A stretch of DNA of 12,042 nt, taken from RGIG4608 sp045643885 (GTDB taxonomy: Bacteria > Bacillota > Clostridia > Oscillospirales > CAG-272). The translations under genes and the position numbers were made by a program. The notes under the pieces were generated by a model. That model searched no databases. It was given only the letters and a program-made list of their open reading frames with translations, and was not told the origin of the DNA. The stretch lies in the NCBI GenBank assembly GCA_045643885.1, contig JAZRFY010000034.1, forward strand, positions 1-12,042, written 5' to 3'. Within the stretch, counting starts at the first letter, position 1. Every line of letters starts with the position of its first letter. Below are positions 6,181 through 12,042 of this stretch, one piece after another.

Positions 6181-7227
6181 ATGAAACGATTAATTGTTGT
6201 TTTCTTGATATTAATAACGGTCGCAGGCATGGTTGGATGTGCCGCGGCACCTGATGCGTTTGAACCGGGAATTATGGGTTCTGCTCCAAACGGCGACAAT
6301 GAATACACGTCGAATGCATATTTTGATTTTGTCTGGATGGAAGACGAGGGTGGATATTTCGTATATGAAAAGGATGAAAATTCCAACGTTGACGTAGTTA
6401 TCCCCGACTCTTATGAGGGCAAGCCCGTTGTCGGAATCGGCAGACATGCTTTCGGTGCATATTCCAAGGTCAGAACGGTGGTCATTCCCGAAAGCATCAA
6501 GATAATAGATTCCCAGGCATTCAACTATTGTGACAATCTTGAAAGCGTGGTATTTACTAAGCTTTCCGGACTTGAAACGATCAAGGATTACGCGTTTTAT
6601 AATTGTAAAACTATTGAGAGCATCACACTGCCTGCGAGTGTAGAAAATATTGGATACAGAGCATTTTCGACCTGTCCTGCACTCAAGCAGATAATGATTG
6701 ATGAGGATAATCCTTACTATTCATCCTATGATGGAGTATTGTATACTAAGGATATGAAAACACTTATAGCCGTTCCTCCTGCAGCCGATAAAAATGATGA
6801 CGCAGCAGAGGATTCTGTAAATGCCTTGTATATCTTAGAAGGTGTCGAGGTTATTGGCAAGGGTGCATTTGCCGATTGCAGCTATATCGAAAGGGTTGTA
6901 ATTCCAAGCAGCGTTATTTCTATTGAAAAGGGCGCGTTTATGAATTGCACTGCATTAAAAGAGGTTATAATTGACGAAAACAGTGTGCTTGAAGCTATTG
7001 GTGAAGGCGCATTCAGAGATTGCTCTTTGCTCGAAAGAATGAATATTCCCGCATCAGTCAAGACCATTGAACGATATGCCTTCTACTGTGATAATTTGCT
7101 TGTTGAATTTAGCTTTAGTGGAAGCATTGAAGCCTGGGGCAATATCACAAAGGGTGAAAAATGGGACGTTAACACAGGAGAATATACAGTTTCCTGTACT
7201 GATGGAGCAGTTAACAAGAGCGAGTAA
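6181..7227 (+). CDS. BspA-like leucine-rich repeat surface lipoprotein (LRR_5)
   Basis: A 348-residue predicted cell-surface protein. Residues 1-19 are a signal sequence and Cys20 (MVGC) is the probable lipidated residue, so the protein should be anchored on the outer face of the membrane. After a linker, residues about 71-310 form LRR_5/BspA-type repeats with the recurring pattern V-x-x-IG-x-x-A-F-x-x-C-x-x-L-x-x-V-x-IP-x-S-V. Examples are IGRHAFGAYSKVRTVVIP and IEKGAFMNCTALKEV. The array is interrupted at about 174-215 by the NPYYSSYDGVLYTKDMKTL segment common in this family plus an acidic insert. The end (IEAWGNI ... YTVSCTDGAV) is the typical C-terminal cap. Such proteins bind host or microbial surface ligands in known cases; the ligand here is unknown. 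ATG 6181 follows AAAGGAA. A TTG two codons upstream is in frame but poorly placed. The ECF sigma gene follows after 24 nt. No fully convincing -35/-10 pair was found upstream; TTGACT (6137-6142) is a possible -35. Confidence 0.9.
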   Translation: MKRLIVVFLILITVAGMVGCAAAPDAFEPGIMGSAPNGDNEYTSNAYFDFVWMEDEGGYFVYEKDENSNVDVVIPDSYEGKPVVGIGRHAFGAYSKVRTVVIPESIKIIDSQAFNYCDNLESVVFTKLSGLETIKDYAFYNCKTIESITLPASVENIGYRAFSTCPALKQIMIDEDNPYYSSYDGVLYTKDMKTLIAVPPAADKNDDAAEDSVNALYILEGVEVIGKGAFADCSYIERVVIPSSVISIEKGAFMNCTALKEVIIDENSVLEAIGEGAFRDCSLLERMNIPASVKTIERYAFYCDNLLVEFSFSGSIEAWGNITKGEKWDVNTGEYTVSCTDGAVNKSE

Positions 7228-7251
7228 TAAAACGGATTATAAGGAAAATTT

Positions 7252-7836
7252 ATGGGTATATTTGATAGGATTCGTAGATCCTCCTCTGACGACGAGATAA
7301 TTGAGCTTTATTGGAATCGTGACGAGAGAGCAATCAGTGAAACTGATATTAAATATCGAAGATACCTGTTCTCAATCGCATATAACATTCTCTATAGCAA
7401 CGAGGACTGCGAGGAATGCTTGAACGACACGTATATGGGTGCGTGGGAGGCAATACCACCGCAAAAGCCACTCAATCTCAAGGCTTTTTTAACAACCATT
7501 GTGCGTAGGGTTGCCATCAATCGGTATAACGATGGCAAACGGCAAAAAAGAGTACCCTCAAATATGACCTCATCACTTGAGGACCTTGCATACGTATTGT
7601 CTGATATGGAAGAGGTAAACGATGACGAGGAGCGCTTGGGACAGATAATAAGCGGATATTTAAGAACTCTTTCGAAGAGGCAGAGATACATATTTATGAG
7701 CAGATATTATGCTGCTGAACCAATAGATAAGATAGCAGGAGACTTATCCATCAGCAAATCCATGGTGAATAAGGAAATCGCTCTTATTAAAAGCGGACTT
7801 AAAAAGGCTTTGGAAACGGAGGGGTATAAGGTATGA
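7252..7836 (+). CDS. ECF-type RNA polymerase sigma factor
   Basis: A 194-residue regulator that would direct RNA polymerase to a specific promoter set. Region 2 spans about residues 28-100: AISETDIKYRRYL, then IAYNILYSNEDCEECLNDTYMGAWEAIPP, then FLTTIVRRVAINRYNDGKRQKR. The D-x-E-E-C-x-N-D-T-Y-x-x-A-W core is the -10 recognition/core-binding signature of a sigma subfamily frequent in Clostridia. After an acidic linker (107-130), region 4 spans 137-188, with LSKRQRYIFMSRYY and a helix-turn-helix around IDKIAGDLSISKSMVNKEI. There is no region 1.1 or 3, as expected for an ECF factor. The ribosome binding site is modest (AAGGAAAA, 7241-7248). The stop overlaps the start of the next gene by 4 nt (ATGA), the usual arrangement of a sigma factor with its cognate anti-sigma factor. 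Its target promoters cannot be read reliably from this window. Confidence 0.93.
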   Translation: MGIFDRIRRSSSDDEIIELYWNRDERAISETDIKYRRYLFSIAYNILYSNEDCEECLNDTYMGAWEAIPPQKPLNLKAFLTTIVRRVAINRYNDGKRQKRVPSNMTSSLEDLAYVLSDMEEVNDDEERLGQIISGYLRTLSKRQRYIFMSRYYAAEPIDKIAGDLSISKSMVNKEIALIKSGLKKALETEGYKV

Positions 7837-8351
7837 ATTTGGACAAATTTAATAGTGCGATAGATCATATCGATTACGACCTCGTTGACGAGTTCGTCAG
7901 GGAACGCGATGCTATCGAAAGAAAAAAGGAAGCAAGAAGAACGCTTATAAGACTTGCACCGATTGCTGCGTGCTTTGTTATATTTATGAGTGTTGGTGCC
8001 TGGATGCTTGGCTACTCCGTTGCAGGTGGAGATGAATTTGATAAATCAAATCAAAATTCTGCAGGAGAGGTTCAGATGCTCTTTTCCAAGGAGGGAAAAT
8101 TCGTATTCGAATATGAGGGCAAGCTATATCAGGCATACGTTACGCCTATGATGGATTCGGATGAGGCTGACGTAGTGGTTTCAGGCTCCGTATCGATACA
8201 AAACGTGGGCGAATGCATCACAAACGTTACCGTTACCGATGAGAATGGCAATGAAGCTACTATGGAGATTTATTCTGCCAAGAATAATTCATCCGGCTCA
8301 AGCATTCTTTTAAAGCTTAACGGTGGTTATTTTAATGCAGTATCCGATTGA
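7833..8351 (+). CDS. Putative single-pass anti-sigma factor
   Basis: A 172-residue bitopic membrane protein. Residues 1-37 are charged and helical, and include IDYDLVDEFVRERDAIERKKEARR. This resembles the short N-terminal sigma-binding segment (I-D-x-x-L/Y-I/V-x-E followed by a basic stretch) of proteins encoded next to this ECF subfamily in Clostridia. Residues about 39-62 (IRLAPIAACFVIFMSVGAWML) form one transmembrane helix. Residues 63-172 are extracytoplasmic, rich in beta-strand-like segments (FVFEYEGKLYQAYV, ITNVTVTDENGN, SSILLKLNGGYF), and match no domain I can name. No zinc-binding ZAS motif (H-x3-C-x2-C) is present. The function as anti-sigma is inferred from position, the 4-nt overlap with the sigma gene and topology, not from a recognised domain. 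GGAGGGG (7818-7824) lies 8 nt before the ATG. Confidence 0.75.
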   Translation: MNLDKFNSAIDHIDYDLVDEFVRERDAIERKKEARRTLIRLAPIAACFVIFMSVGAWMLGYSVAGGDEFDKSNQNSAGEVQMLFSKEGKFVFEYEGKLYQAYVTPMMDSDEADVVVSGSVSIQNVGECITNVTVTDENGNEATMEIYSAKNNSSGSSILLKLNGGYFNAVSD

Positions 8352-8428
8352 CGGATGGGGCATCGGCACAAGATAAACGTGCCTCATATATCTGGTAAAA
8401 ATTATTTACATATCATTGGAGGAAAATT

Positions 8429-9931
8429 ATGAAAAACACATTTAGAAAGCTCTTTGCACTTTTGCTTGCTTTGGCATTTATACTGACCGTAGTAGCTTGT
8501 GCTGATTCTACAGGAGGCTATATGAGTGCTCCCATGGACGATTTTTACTCGGGGTCAGCGTCAAACGAGGAGTATACTGAGATCGTAGAAAATCCCTTTG
8601 TAAATGCTCTTGAAACACCCGACAGTTACTTTTCAATCGACGTAAATACTGCATCATATCCCAATCTTCGTAATAAGATAAATAATGGCGGTGGTCGTAT
8701 AGATAAGGATGCCGTGAGAATCGAAGAGATGCTCAACTATTTTACATATGACTATGAGCTTCCTACAAACGGTGACGTTTTGGCTCTTACCTCATCAGTT
8801 TTTGACACTCCGTATAACGAGAATACAAAGCTTATGACGATCGGTCTTGCAGCTCAGGAAATCAAGTTTGAAAGCATTCAGAACAATATCGTTCTTCTTA
8901 TCGACGTAAGTGGTTCTATGAACAGCTCTGATAAGCTTCCGTTGCTTCAAGAGGCTTTCTCACTTCTTGTTGAATATCTTAATGATAACGATACAGTGTC
9001 CATCGTAACCTATGCAAGTGGAGTAAAAACAGTACTAAAGGGTGCTTATGGCTATGAAAAGCAAAAGATAGTTAATGCTATCAACTCACTTAGCGCAAGT
9101 GGTTCTACATCCGGCAGTGCAGGTATCCAGACTGCTTACAGCGTTGCTAAGGAATACTTTGTTGAGGGTGGCAATAATAGAGTCGTTCTTGCAACAGACG
9201 GTGATTTCAACGTTGGCGTTACAAGCATTTCTGCACTCGAAGCATTGATTGAAAAGGAAGCCAAGTCAGGCGTTTATTTCTCGGTTTTCGGATTTGGAAC
9301 AGGTAATTTGAAGGCTGATATAATGGAATCTCTTGCTCTTCACGGAAACGGAGCTTGGGGTTATATCGACTCTATGCTCGAGGCTAAAAGACTTTTCGTT
9401 GATCAGCTTGGTGGAACGATCGTTACGGTTGCCAAGGACGTTAAGGCAGGCGTTACATTCAATCCCGAATACGTTGAATCATACAGACTTATCGGATATG
9501 AAAACAAGAGACTCACACAGGATGAATTCGAGGATTCCAACACAACTGCAGGCACGATCGGAAGTGGATACACTCTTACAGTAGTTTATGAAATCGTTTT
9601 GACCGACAAGGAATTTGTGGATGGTGAAAGCTTTGCCGAGGTAACTGTAAAATACAAGCCCACTGAAAACGTTGGCGGGGATGCCGAAACGGAAGAGGAA
9701 TTGTCTCTTGCTATAGGTGTTGACAAATATCACGAAACCTTGACCAAGGATGATCAATTCATCGCTGCGGTAGTTGAATTCGGACTTGTATTAAGAGATT
9801 CTCAATACAAGGGAAACGGCTCTGCTTCTATGGTTCTTGCAAGACTTGCAAACTTTGATTTCAGTGATGATGAATTCAAGGAAGATTTTGTAAAGGTTGT
9901 TGAGAGATACATAAGAATTTACACAAAATAA
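8429..9931 (+). CDS. YfbK-like von Willebrand factor A domain lipoprotein
   Basis: A 500-residue predicted surface lipoprotein. The signal sequence ends in VVAC, with Cys24 as the lipidation site. The part before the VWA domain (about 45-140: NPFVNALETPDSYFSIDVNTASYPNLRN ... VRIEEMLNYFTYDY) is the conserved N-terminal domain of YfbK-type proteins. The VWA domain starts at about 150 and has a complete metal-ion-dependent adhesion site: D159-V-S-G-S163, Thr227 in STSGS, and Asp257 in TDGD. The C-terminal third (about 330-500: VAKDVKAGVTFNPEYVESYRLIGYENKRL ... AAVVEFGLVLRDSQYKG) matches the domain that follows VWA in the same family. VWA domains bind protein ligands through a metal ion; the ligand here is unknown. 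GGAGGAAAA lies just before the ATG. The gene follows the anti-sigma gene after 77 nt without a terminator, so it probably belongs to the same operon and may be a target or partner of the sigma system (inference). Confidence 0.93.
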   Translation: MKNTFRKLFALLLALAFILTVVACADSTGGYMSAPMDDFYSGSASNEEYTEIVENPFVNALETPDSYFSIDVNTASYPNLRNKINNGGGRIDKDAVRIEEMLNYFTYDYELPTNGDVLALTSSVFDTPYNENTKLMTIGLAAQEIKFESIQNNIVLLIDVSGSMNSSDKLPLLQEAFSLLVEYLNDNDTVSIVTYASGVKTVLKGAYGYEKQKIVNAINSLSASGSTSGSAGIQTAYSVAKEYFVEGGNNRVVLATDGDFNVGVTSISALEALIEKEAKSGVYFSVFGFGTGNLKADIMESLALHGNGAWGYIDSMLEAKRLFVDQLGGTIVTVAKDVKAGVTFNPEYVESYRLIGYENKRLTQDEFEDSNTTAGTIGSGYTLTVVYEIVLTDKEFVDGESFAEVTVKYKPTENVGGDAETEEELSLAIGVDKYHETLTKDDQFIAAVVEFGLVLRDSQYKGNGSASMVLARLANFDFSDDEFKEDFVKVVERYIRIYTK

Positions 9932-9947
9932 ACACATAAAATAAAGC

Positions 9948-9973
9948 AAAAAGCTCCCGAAAGGGAGCTTTTT
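9948..9973. terminator. Bidirectional terminator after the VWA gene
   Basis: An 11-bp perfect stem (9948-9958 with 9963-9973) with a GAAA tetraloop, A-rich on the left and T-rich on the right. It lies between the convergent VWA and SpoIIQ-like genes, so it can serve both. Confidence 0.9.
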
Positions 9974-9980
9974 ACTTATA

Positions 9981-10682
9981 TTATTTATCTGCGCTTGTAC
10001 TTTGCTCATAGGCTGTGTCCTTTTGAAGCATGGACACGTCCTTTGTTGAAAAATATTCAAGGGGATCAACTGAAAGCCCTGCCACTGTCATTTCAAAGTG
10101 GAGGTGGGGTTCTTCTGCAATTTCCACCATTGCTGTAGCTCCAACGGTTGCAATCTGTTGACCTGCTCTGACCTTAGCACCCTCAATAATTCCTGTAGGA
10201 AGCTCGGAGGAAAGGTTCTTATAGATGGAAACTGAATCACCGCTATGCTTGATTGCGATGCACTGTCCCATTCTAACGTCATCCCAAATCTGAATAACCG
10301 TACCGTCTGCAACGGCATAAACGGGGGCTGCTTCGTTTGTGAGAATATCGATGCCAAGATGCACTCTATAGTCGTTCATGGTTTGTGAGAATACCTGAAG
10401 CTCACTATCGTGAACGGCAGAGAGCTTACCCGAAACGGGCAAGGCAAAGCTTGGAAGCTTGCTTCCAACGTTGCTTGAGGGGTCTTCTTGTTCAGTTATC
10501 TGGGGAGGCTTTGTTGTGGTCGTGATCTTTGGGGTTGTTACATTGGGTGTTTCTTGCTTTGTTCTATTTGTTGCGCTTACTGCCGCAATGATGAGAATCA
10601 TAGAAAGCAGAATTGAGATCGCGGCAATATAAATTGCACGATTTTCCTTGAAATTTTTAACAATCTTGTCTTTATCAAACAT
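9981..10682 (-). CDS. SpoIIQ-like LytM/M23 domain protein
   Basis: A 233-residue protein with an N-terminal membrane anchor (about residues 17-38), a Thr/Pro-rich linker (about 41-70) and a LytM/M23 fold (about 80-212). The zinc ligands of M23 peptidases are present: His108 and Asp112 in HLGID, and His195 in HLHFEM, with His193 beside it. However, the usual Y-x-H-L motif reads Y-K-N-L (154-157), so the second catalytic histidine is lost. This combination, together with the sequence around FSQTMNDYRVHLGIDI, resembles clostridial SpoIIQ, the forespore protein that pairs with SpoIIIAH across the sporulation septum. A sigma-F-like promoter upstream supports this. A general M23 endopeptidase or a cell-division LytM regulator is the alternative. 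spoIIIA and other sporulation genes are not in the window. The start follows AAAGGA by about 9 nt. Confidence 0.8.
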   Translation of the reverse strand: MFDKDKIVKNFKENRAIYIAAISILLSMILIIAAVSATNRTKQETPNVTTPKITTTTKPPQITEQEDPSSNVGSKLPSFALPVSGKLSAVHDSELQVFSQTMNDYRVHLGIDILTNEAAPVYAVADGTVIQIWDDVRMGQCIAIKHSGDSVSIYKNLSSELPTGIIEGAKVRAGQQIATVGATAMVEIAEEPHLHFEMTVAGLSVDPLEYFSTKDVSMLQKDTAYEQSTSADK

Positions 10683-10724
10683 AATAATTATCCTTTCTGA
10701 GCCTGATTTTGCTTTGATAGTAGT

Positions 10725-10752
10725 ATTTTTACCTTTTATTTTGAGTTTATAC
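10725..10752 (-). promoter_or_regulatory. Sigma-F-like promoter of the SpoIIQ-like gene
   Basis: On the minus strand, GTATA (complement of 10748-10752) is followed after 14 nt by GGTAAAAAT (complement of 10725-10733). This fits the general sigma-F pattern (GYATA, spacer, GGnnAnAnT). No good sigma-A promoter is seen for this gene. The predicted transcript starts about 35 nt before the start codon. The match is by eye, and the spacing should be compared with known sigma-F sites. Confidence 0.5.
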
Positions 10753-10781
10753 AGAAATTTGTTAAAATGATTAAACTATGT

Positions 10782-10810
10782 TTGACAAAGAGATTAAAAT
10801 TTGATATAAT
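10782..10810 (+). promoter_or_regulatory. Consensus sigma-A promoter of ruvX
   Basis: TTGACA (10782-10787) and TATAAT (10805-10810) are both perfect, with the optimal 17-nt spacer. The start codon at 10842 lies about 25 nt after the predicted transcription start. This promoter also rules out translation starts upstream of it. Confidence 0.9.
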
Positions 10811-10841
10811 CAAGTGGACAAAGCTTGAAAGGTATGATTTT

Positions 10842-11294
10842 ATGGATAAAATATTGGCTACCAAGGGAAAGCTCCTTGGAATAGATTTTGGTGATAAAAG
10901 AACAGGACTTGCAGTTTCCGATCCCTCCCGCATTCTCGCGTCAGGTATAGGATACATCTCTCCGGGTGGAATCGTTAAGGTTGCCGACAAGATAGCGGAG
11001 GTGTGTGCGGAGCAGAGAATAGTGGGCATCGTTTTGGGACTTCCCGTCAATATGGACGGCTCACAGGGCTTCAGAGCAGATAGAATAAAGGAGCTTGCCT
11101 CCTTGCTTAATGAGAGAATGCCAGACGTTCCCGTTGCATTTTTTGATGAAAGACTTTCCACAATGGCTGCAACACGCTTCTTGAATGAAACCAACACAAG
11201 AGGTTCAAAGAGAAAGGGAGTAGTTGACACACTTTCTGCTCAAATCATTCTTCAAAATGCTCTTGACAAGCTCAAATATATGAGCAACAACTAA
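10842..11294 (+). CDS. ruvX: RuvX/YqgF family putative pre-16S rRNA nuclease (Holliday junction resolvase-like)
   Basis: A 150-residue cytosolic RNase H-fold nuclease. Family members mature the 5' end of 16S rRNA in E. coli and were earlier annotated as Holliday junction resolvases. The expected blocks are present: LGIDFGDKRTGLAVSD (12-27, catalytic Asp15), VLGLPVNMDGSQG (64-76), FDERLST (101-107, Glu103) and KRKGVVDTLSAQIIL (124-137, Asp129). Length is normal. A longer frame opens upstream at 10767, but the promoter lies inside it and the family's sequence begins near MDKILATKGK, so ATG 10842 is used; GAAAGG lies about 10 nt before it. In many Bacillota ruvX is beside alaS and small conserved genes; here it stands alone between spoIIQ-like and secG genes. 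Confidence 0.95.
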   Translation: MDKILATKGKLLGIDFGDKRTGLAVSDPSRILASGIGYISPGGIVKVADKIAEVCAEQRIVGIVLGLPVNMDGSQGFRADRIKELASLLNERMPDVPVAFFDERLSTMAATRFLNETNTRGSKRKGVVDTLSAQIILQNALDKLKYMSNN

Positions 11295-11313
11295 TCAAGA
11301 AAAAGCAAATAAA

Positions 11314-11344
11314 AAAACACCCCGTGAAATTCACGAGGTGTTTT
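11314..11344. terminator. Terminator between ruvX and secG
   Basis: The stem is AAAACACC (11314-11321) with GGTGTTTT (11337-11344), then after one C-A mismatch CGTGA (11323-11327) with TCACG (11331-11335), closing on a 3-nt loop. A T-rich tract follows on the plus strand and an A-tract flanks it on the other side, so it may serve both converging genes. Confidence 0.85.
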
Positions 11345-11370
11345 ATTTTTGTTAATTAAGTTTAACCTGA

Positions 11371-11610
11371 TTAAGCTCCTGCAACAACGTAGAGTACCAA
11401 AACGCAGATTACAAGTACAACTGCGAGTACACATGTGATTGTAGCCAAGAGCTTATCCTTATCACTTGTCTTGCTATTGCCAAGGTAGGAATTAGAGTTA
11501 CCGCCTGCGATTGCACCGGAAAGCTCTTTGCCCTTGCCGGACTGCATAAGTACGAGCGTTGTGAGAGCAATAGTAACAACAATGATAATAATACCCAAAG
11601 CGATTGTCAT
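11371..11610 (-). CDS. secG: Preprotein translocase subunit SecG
   Basis: A 79-residue small subunit of the SecYEG protein export channel in the cytoplasmic membrane. Two transmembrane helices (about residues 2-21 and 54-76) flank the conserved cytosolic loop LMQSGKGKELSGAIAGG (about 21-37), which is the family signature. Length is typical. GGAGGA (complement of 11618-11623) lies 7 nt before the ATG. The gene begins 38 nt after the rplA stop in the same direction with no terminator between them, so it is probably read from the rplA transcript. More usual neighbours for secG in Bacillota are rnr, smpB, eno or tpiA, none of which is here. Confidence 0.95.
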   Translation of the reverse strand: MTIALGIIIIVVTIALTTLVLMQSGKGKELSGAIAGGNSNSYLGNSKTSDKDKLLATITCVLAVVLVICVLVLYVVAGA

Positions 11611-11648
11611 TTTATAATCCTCCAGTTAATATATAACGTTGTGGGGGA

Positions 11649-12042
11649 TTAACCAAGCTTTGCCTGGTTAACCTTGATGCCGGGGCCCATTGTAGATGCG
11701 ATTACGCAGCTCTTAATGTACTGACCCTTAGCAGCAGCGGGCTTCGCTTTGATAACTGCACCAACGAGAGTGTTGAAGTTCTCAGCAAGCTTTTCGGGAC
11801 CGAAAGAAGCCTTACCAATGGGGCAGTGGATGATGTTTGTCTTATCAAGACGGTACTCGATCTTACCTGCCTTAGCTTCTGTAACAGCCTTAGCAACGTC
11901 GGGAGTAACTGTACCAGCCTTGGGGTTGGGCATAAGGCCCTTAGGACCAAGGATCTTACCAAGACGACCAACAACGCCCATCATGTCGGGAGAAGCGATA
12001 ACAACGTCAAACTCGAACCAGTTTTCCTTTGTGATCTTTTCT
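11649..12042 (-). CDS. rplA: 50S ribosomal protein L1 (5' end outside the window)
   Basis: Large-subunit protein of the L1 stalk, which assists release of deacylated tRNA and in many bacteria represses its own operon. The window shows the last 130 residues of a family of about 230; the frame is open to the window edge, where it reads EKITKENWFEFDVVIASPD. The L1 signature follows as GRLGKILGPKGLMPNPKAGT, with the later blocks GKIEYRLDKTNIIHCPIGKASF and GQYIKSCVIASTMGPGIKV. An internal ATG pair at about 11984 is not the start, because the conserved L1 sequence continues upstream without a break. The next gene downstream is secG and not rplJ. Confidence 0.96.
   Translation of the reverse strand, partial: EKITKENWFEFDVVIASPDMMGVVGRLGKILGPKGLMPNPKAGTVTPDVAKAVTEAKAGKIEYRLDKTNIIHCPIGKASFGPEKLAENFNTLVGAVIKAKPAAAKGQYIKSCVIASTMGPGIKVNQAKLG

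Noticed and set aside
8365..8383. GGCAC/GTGCC hairpin between the anti-sigma and VWA genes
   Set aside because: Only 5 bp with a 9-nt loop and no T-run after it, so it is not a terminator; it may be chance.
6125..8413. Similar AT-rich stretches upstream of the LRR gene (about 6127-6147) and VWA gene (about 8395-8412), as a shared sigma-factor target
   Set aside because: The similarity needs a gap, consists mostly of A and T, and the distances to the start codons differ by about 18 nt.
10767..10841. In-frame 25-residue N-terminal extension of ruvX
   Set aside because: The perfect TTGACA/TATAAT promoter (10782-10810) lies inside it, and the added residues have no counterpart in the family.
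11628..11653. Possible secG promoter (TTGGTT-17-TATATT) over the rplA end
   Set aside because: The transcript would begin at the ribosome binding site itself, so read-through from rplA is more likely.

Overview
The window looks like a chromosomal stretch of a low-to-moderate GC, probably endospore-forming member of the Clostridia (Bacillota), of the kind common in gut communities. The support is: strong GGAGG ribosome binding sites, near-consensus sigma-A promoters, SecG, a YitT-family protein, BspA-like leucine-rich lipoproteins, an ECF sigma/anti-sigma pair of a type frequent in Oscillospiraceae and Lachnospiraceae, and a SpoIIQ-like LytM protein. No mobile element, CRISPR array, rRNA or tRNA was seen. 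Species-level placement is not possible by eye.

Layout. 1-794 (-): most of gap (GAPDH), whose 3' end lies outside the window. 795-1115: intergenic region with divergent promoters for gap and the yitT-like gene. 1116-2372 (+): YitT-family membrane protein and a small Cys-rich lipoprotein, closed by a bidirectional terminator. 2402-3811 (-): dut followed by a membrane-anchored alpha/beta hydrolase, with an 18-bp perfect palindrome inside the dut promoter. 3961-6047 (+): MATE transporter overlapping a TVP38/VTT-domain membrane protein by 4 nt, then a terminator. 6181-9931 (+): a four-gene cell-surface/signalling cassette made of an LRR lipoprotein, an ECF sigma factor, a single-pass putative anti-sigma factor (4-nt overlap) and a YfbK-like VWA lipoprotein, ending at a terminator nearly identical to the one before the cassette. 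9981-10682 (-): SpoIIQ-like LytM/M23 protein. 10842-11294 (+): ruvX behind a perfect consensus promoter. 11371-12042 (-): rplA (5' end outside the window) followed by secG.

How the genes fit together. Most of the window is housekeeping: glycolysis, dUTP clearance, protein export, ribosome and 16S rRNA maturation. These are interspersed with transport and membrane proteins. The most interesting unit is the 6181-9931 cassette. Its order and coupling suggest a membrane-tethered anti-sigma factor controlling an ECF regulator, with two predicted surface lipoproteins (LRR and VWA adhesion-type folds) encoded on either side, so it may be an envelope-sensing module. The SpoIIQ call is supported by three independent features: N-terminal anchor plus LytM architecture, loss of the Y-x-H catalytic histidine, and a sigma-F-like promoter. 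Start codons were chosen from ribosome binding sites and promoter positions, and several differ from the longest possible reading frame.
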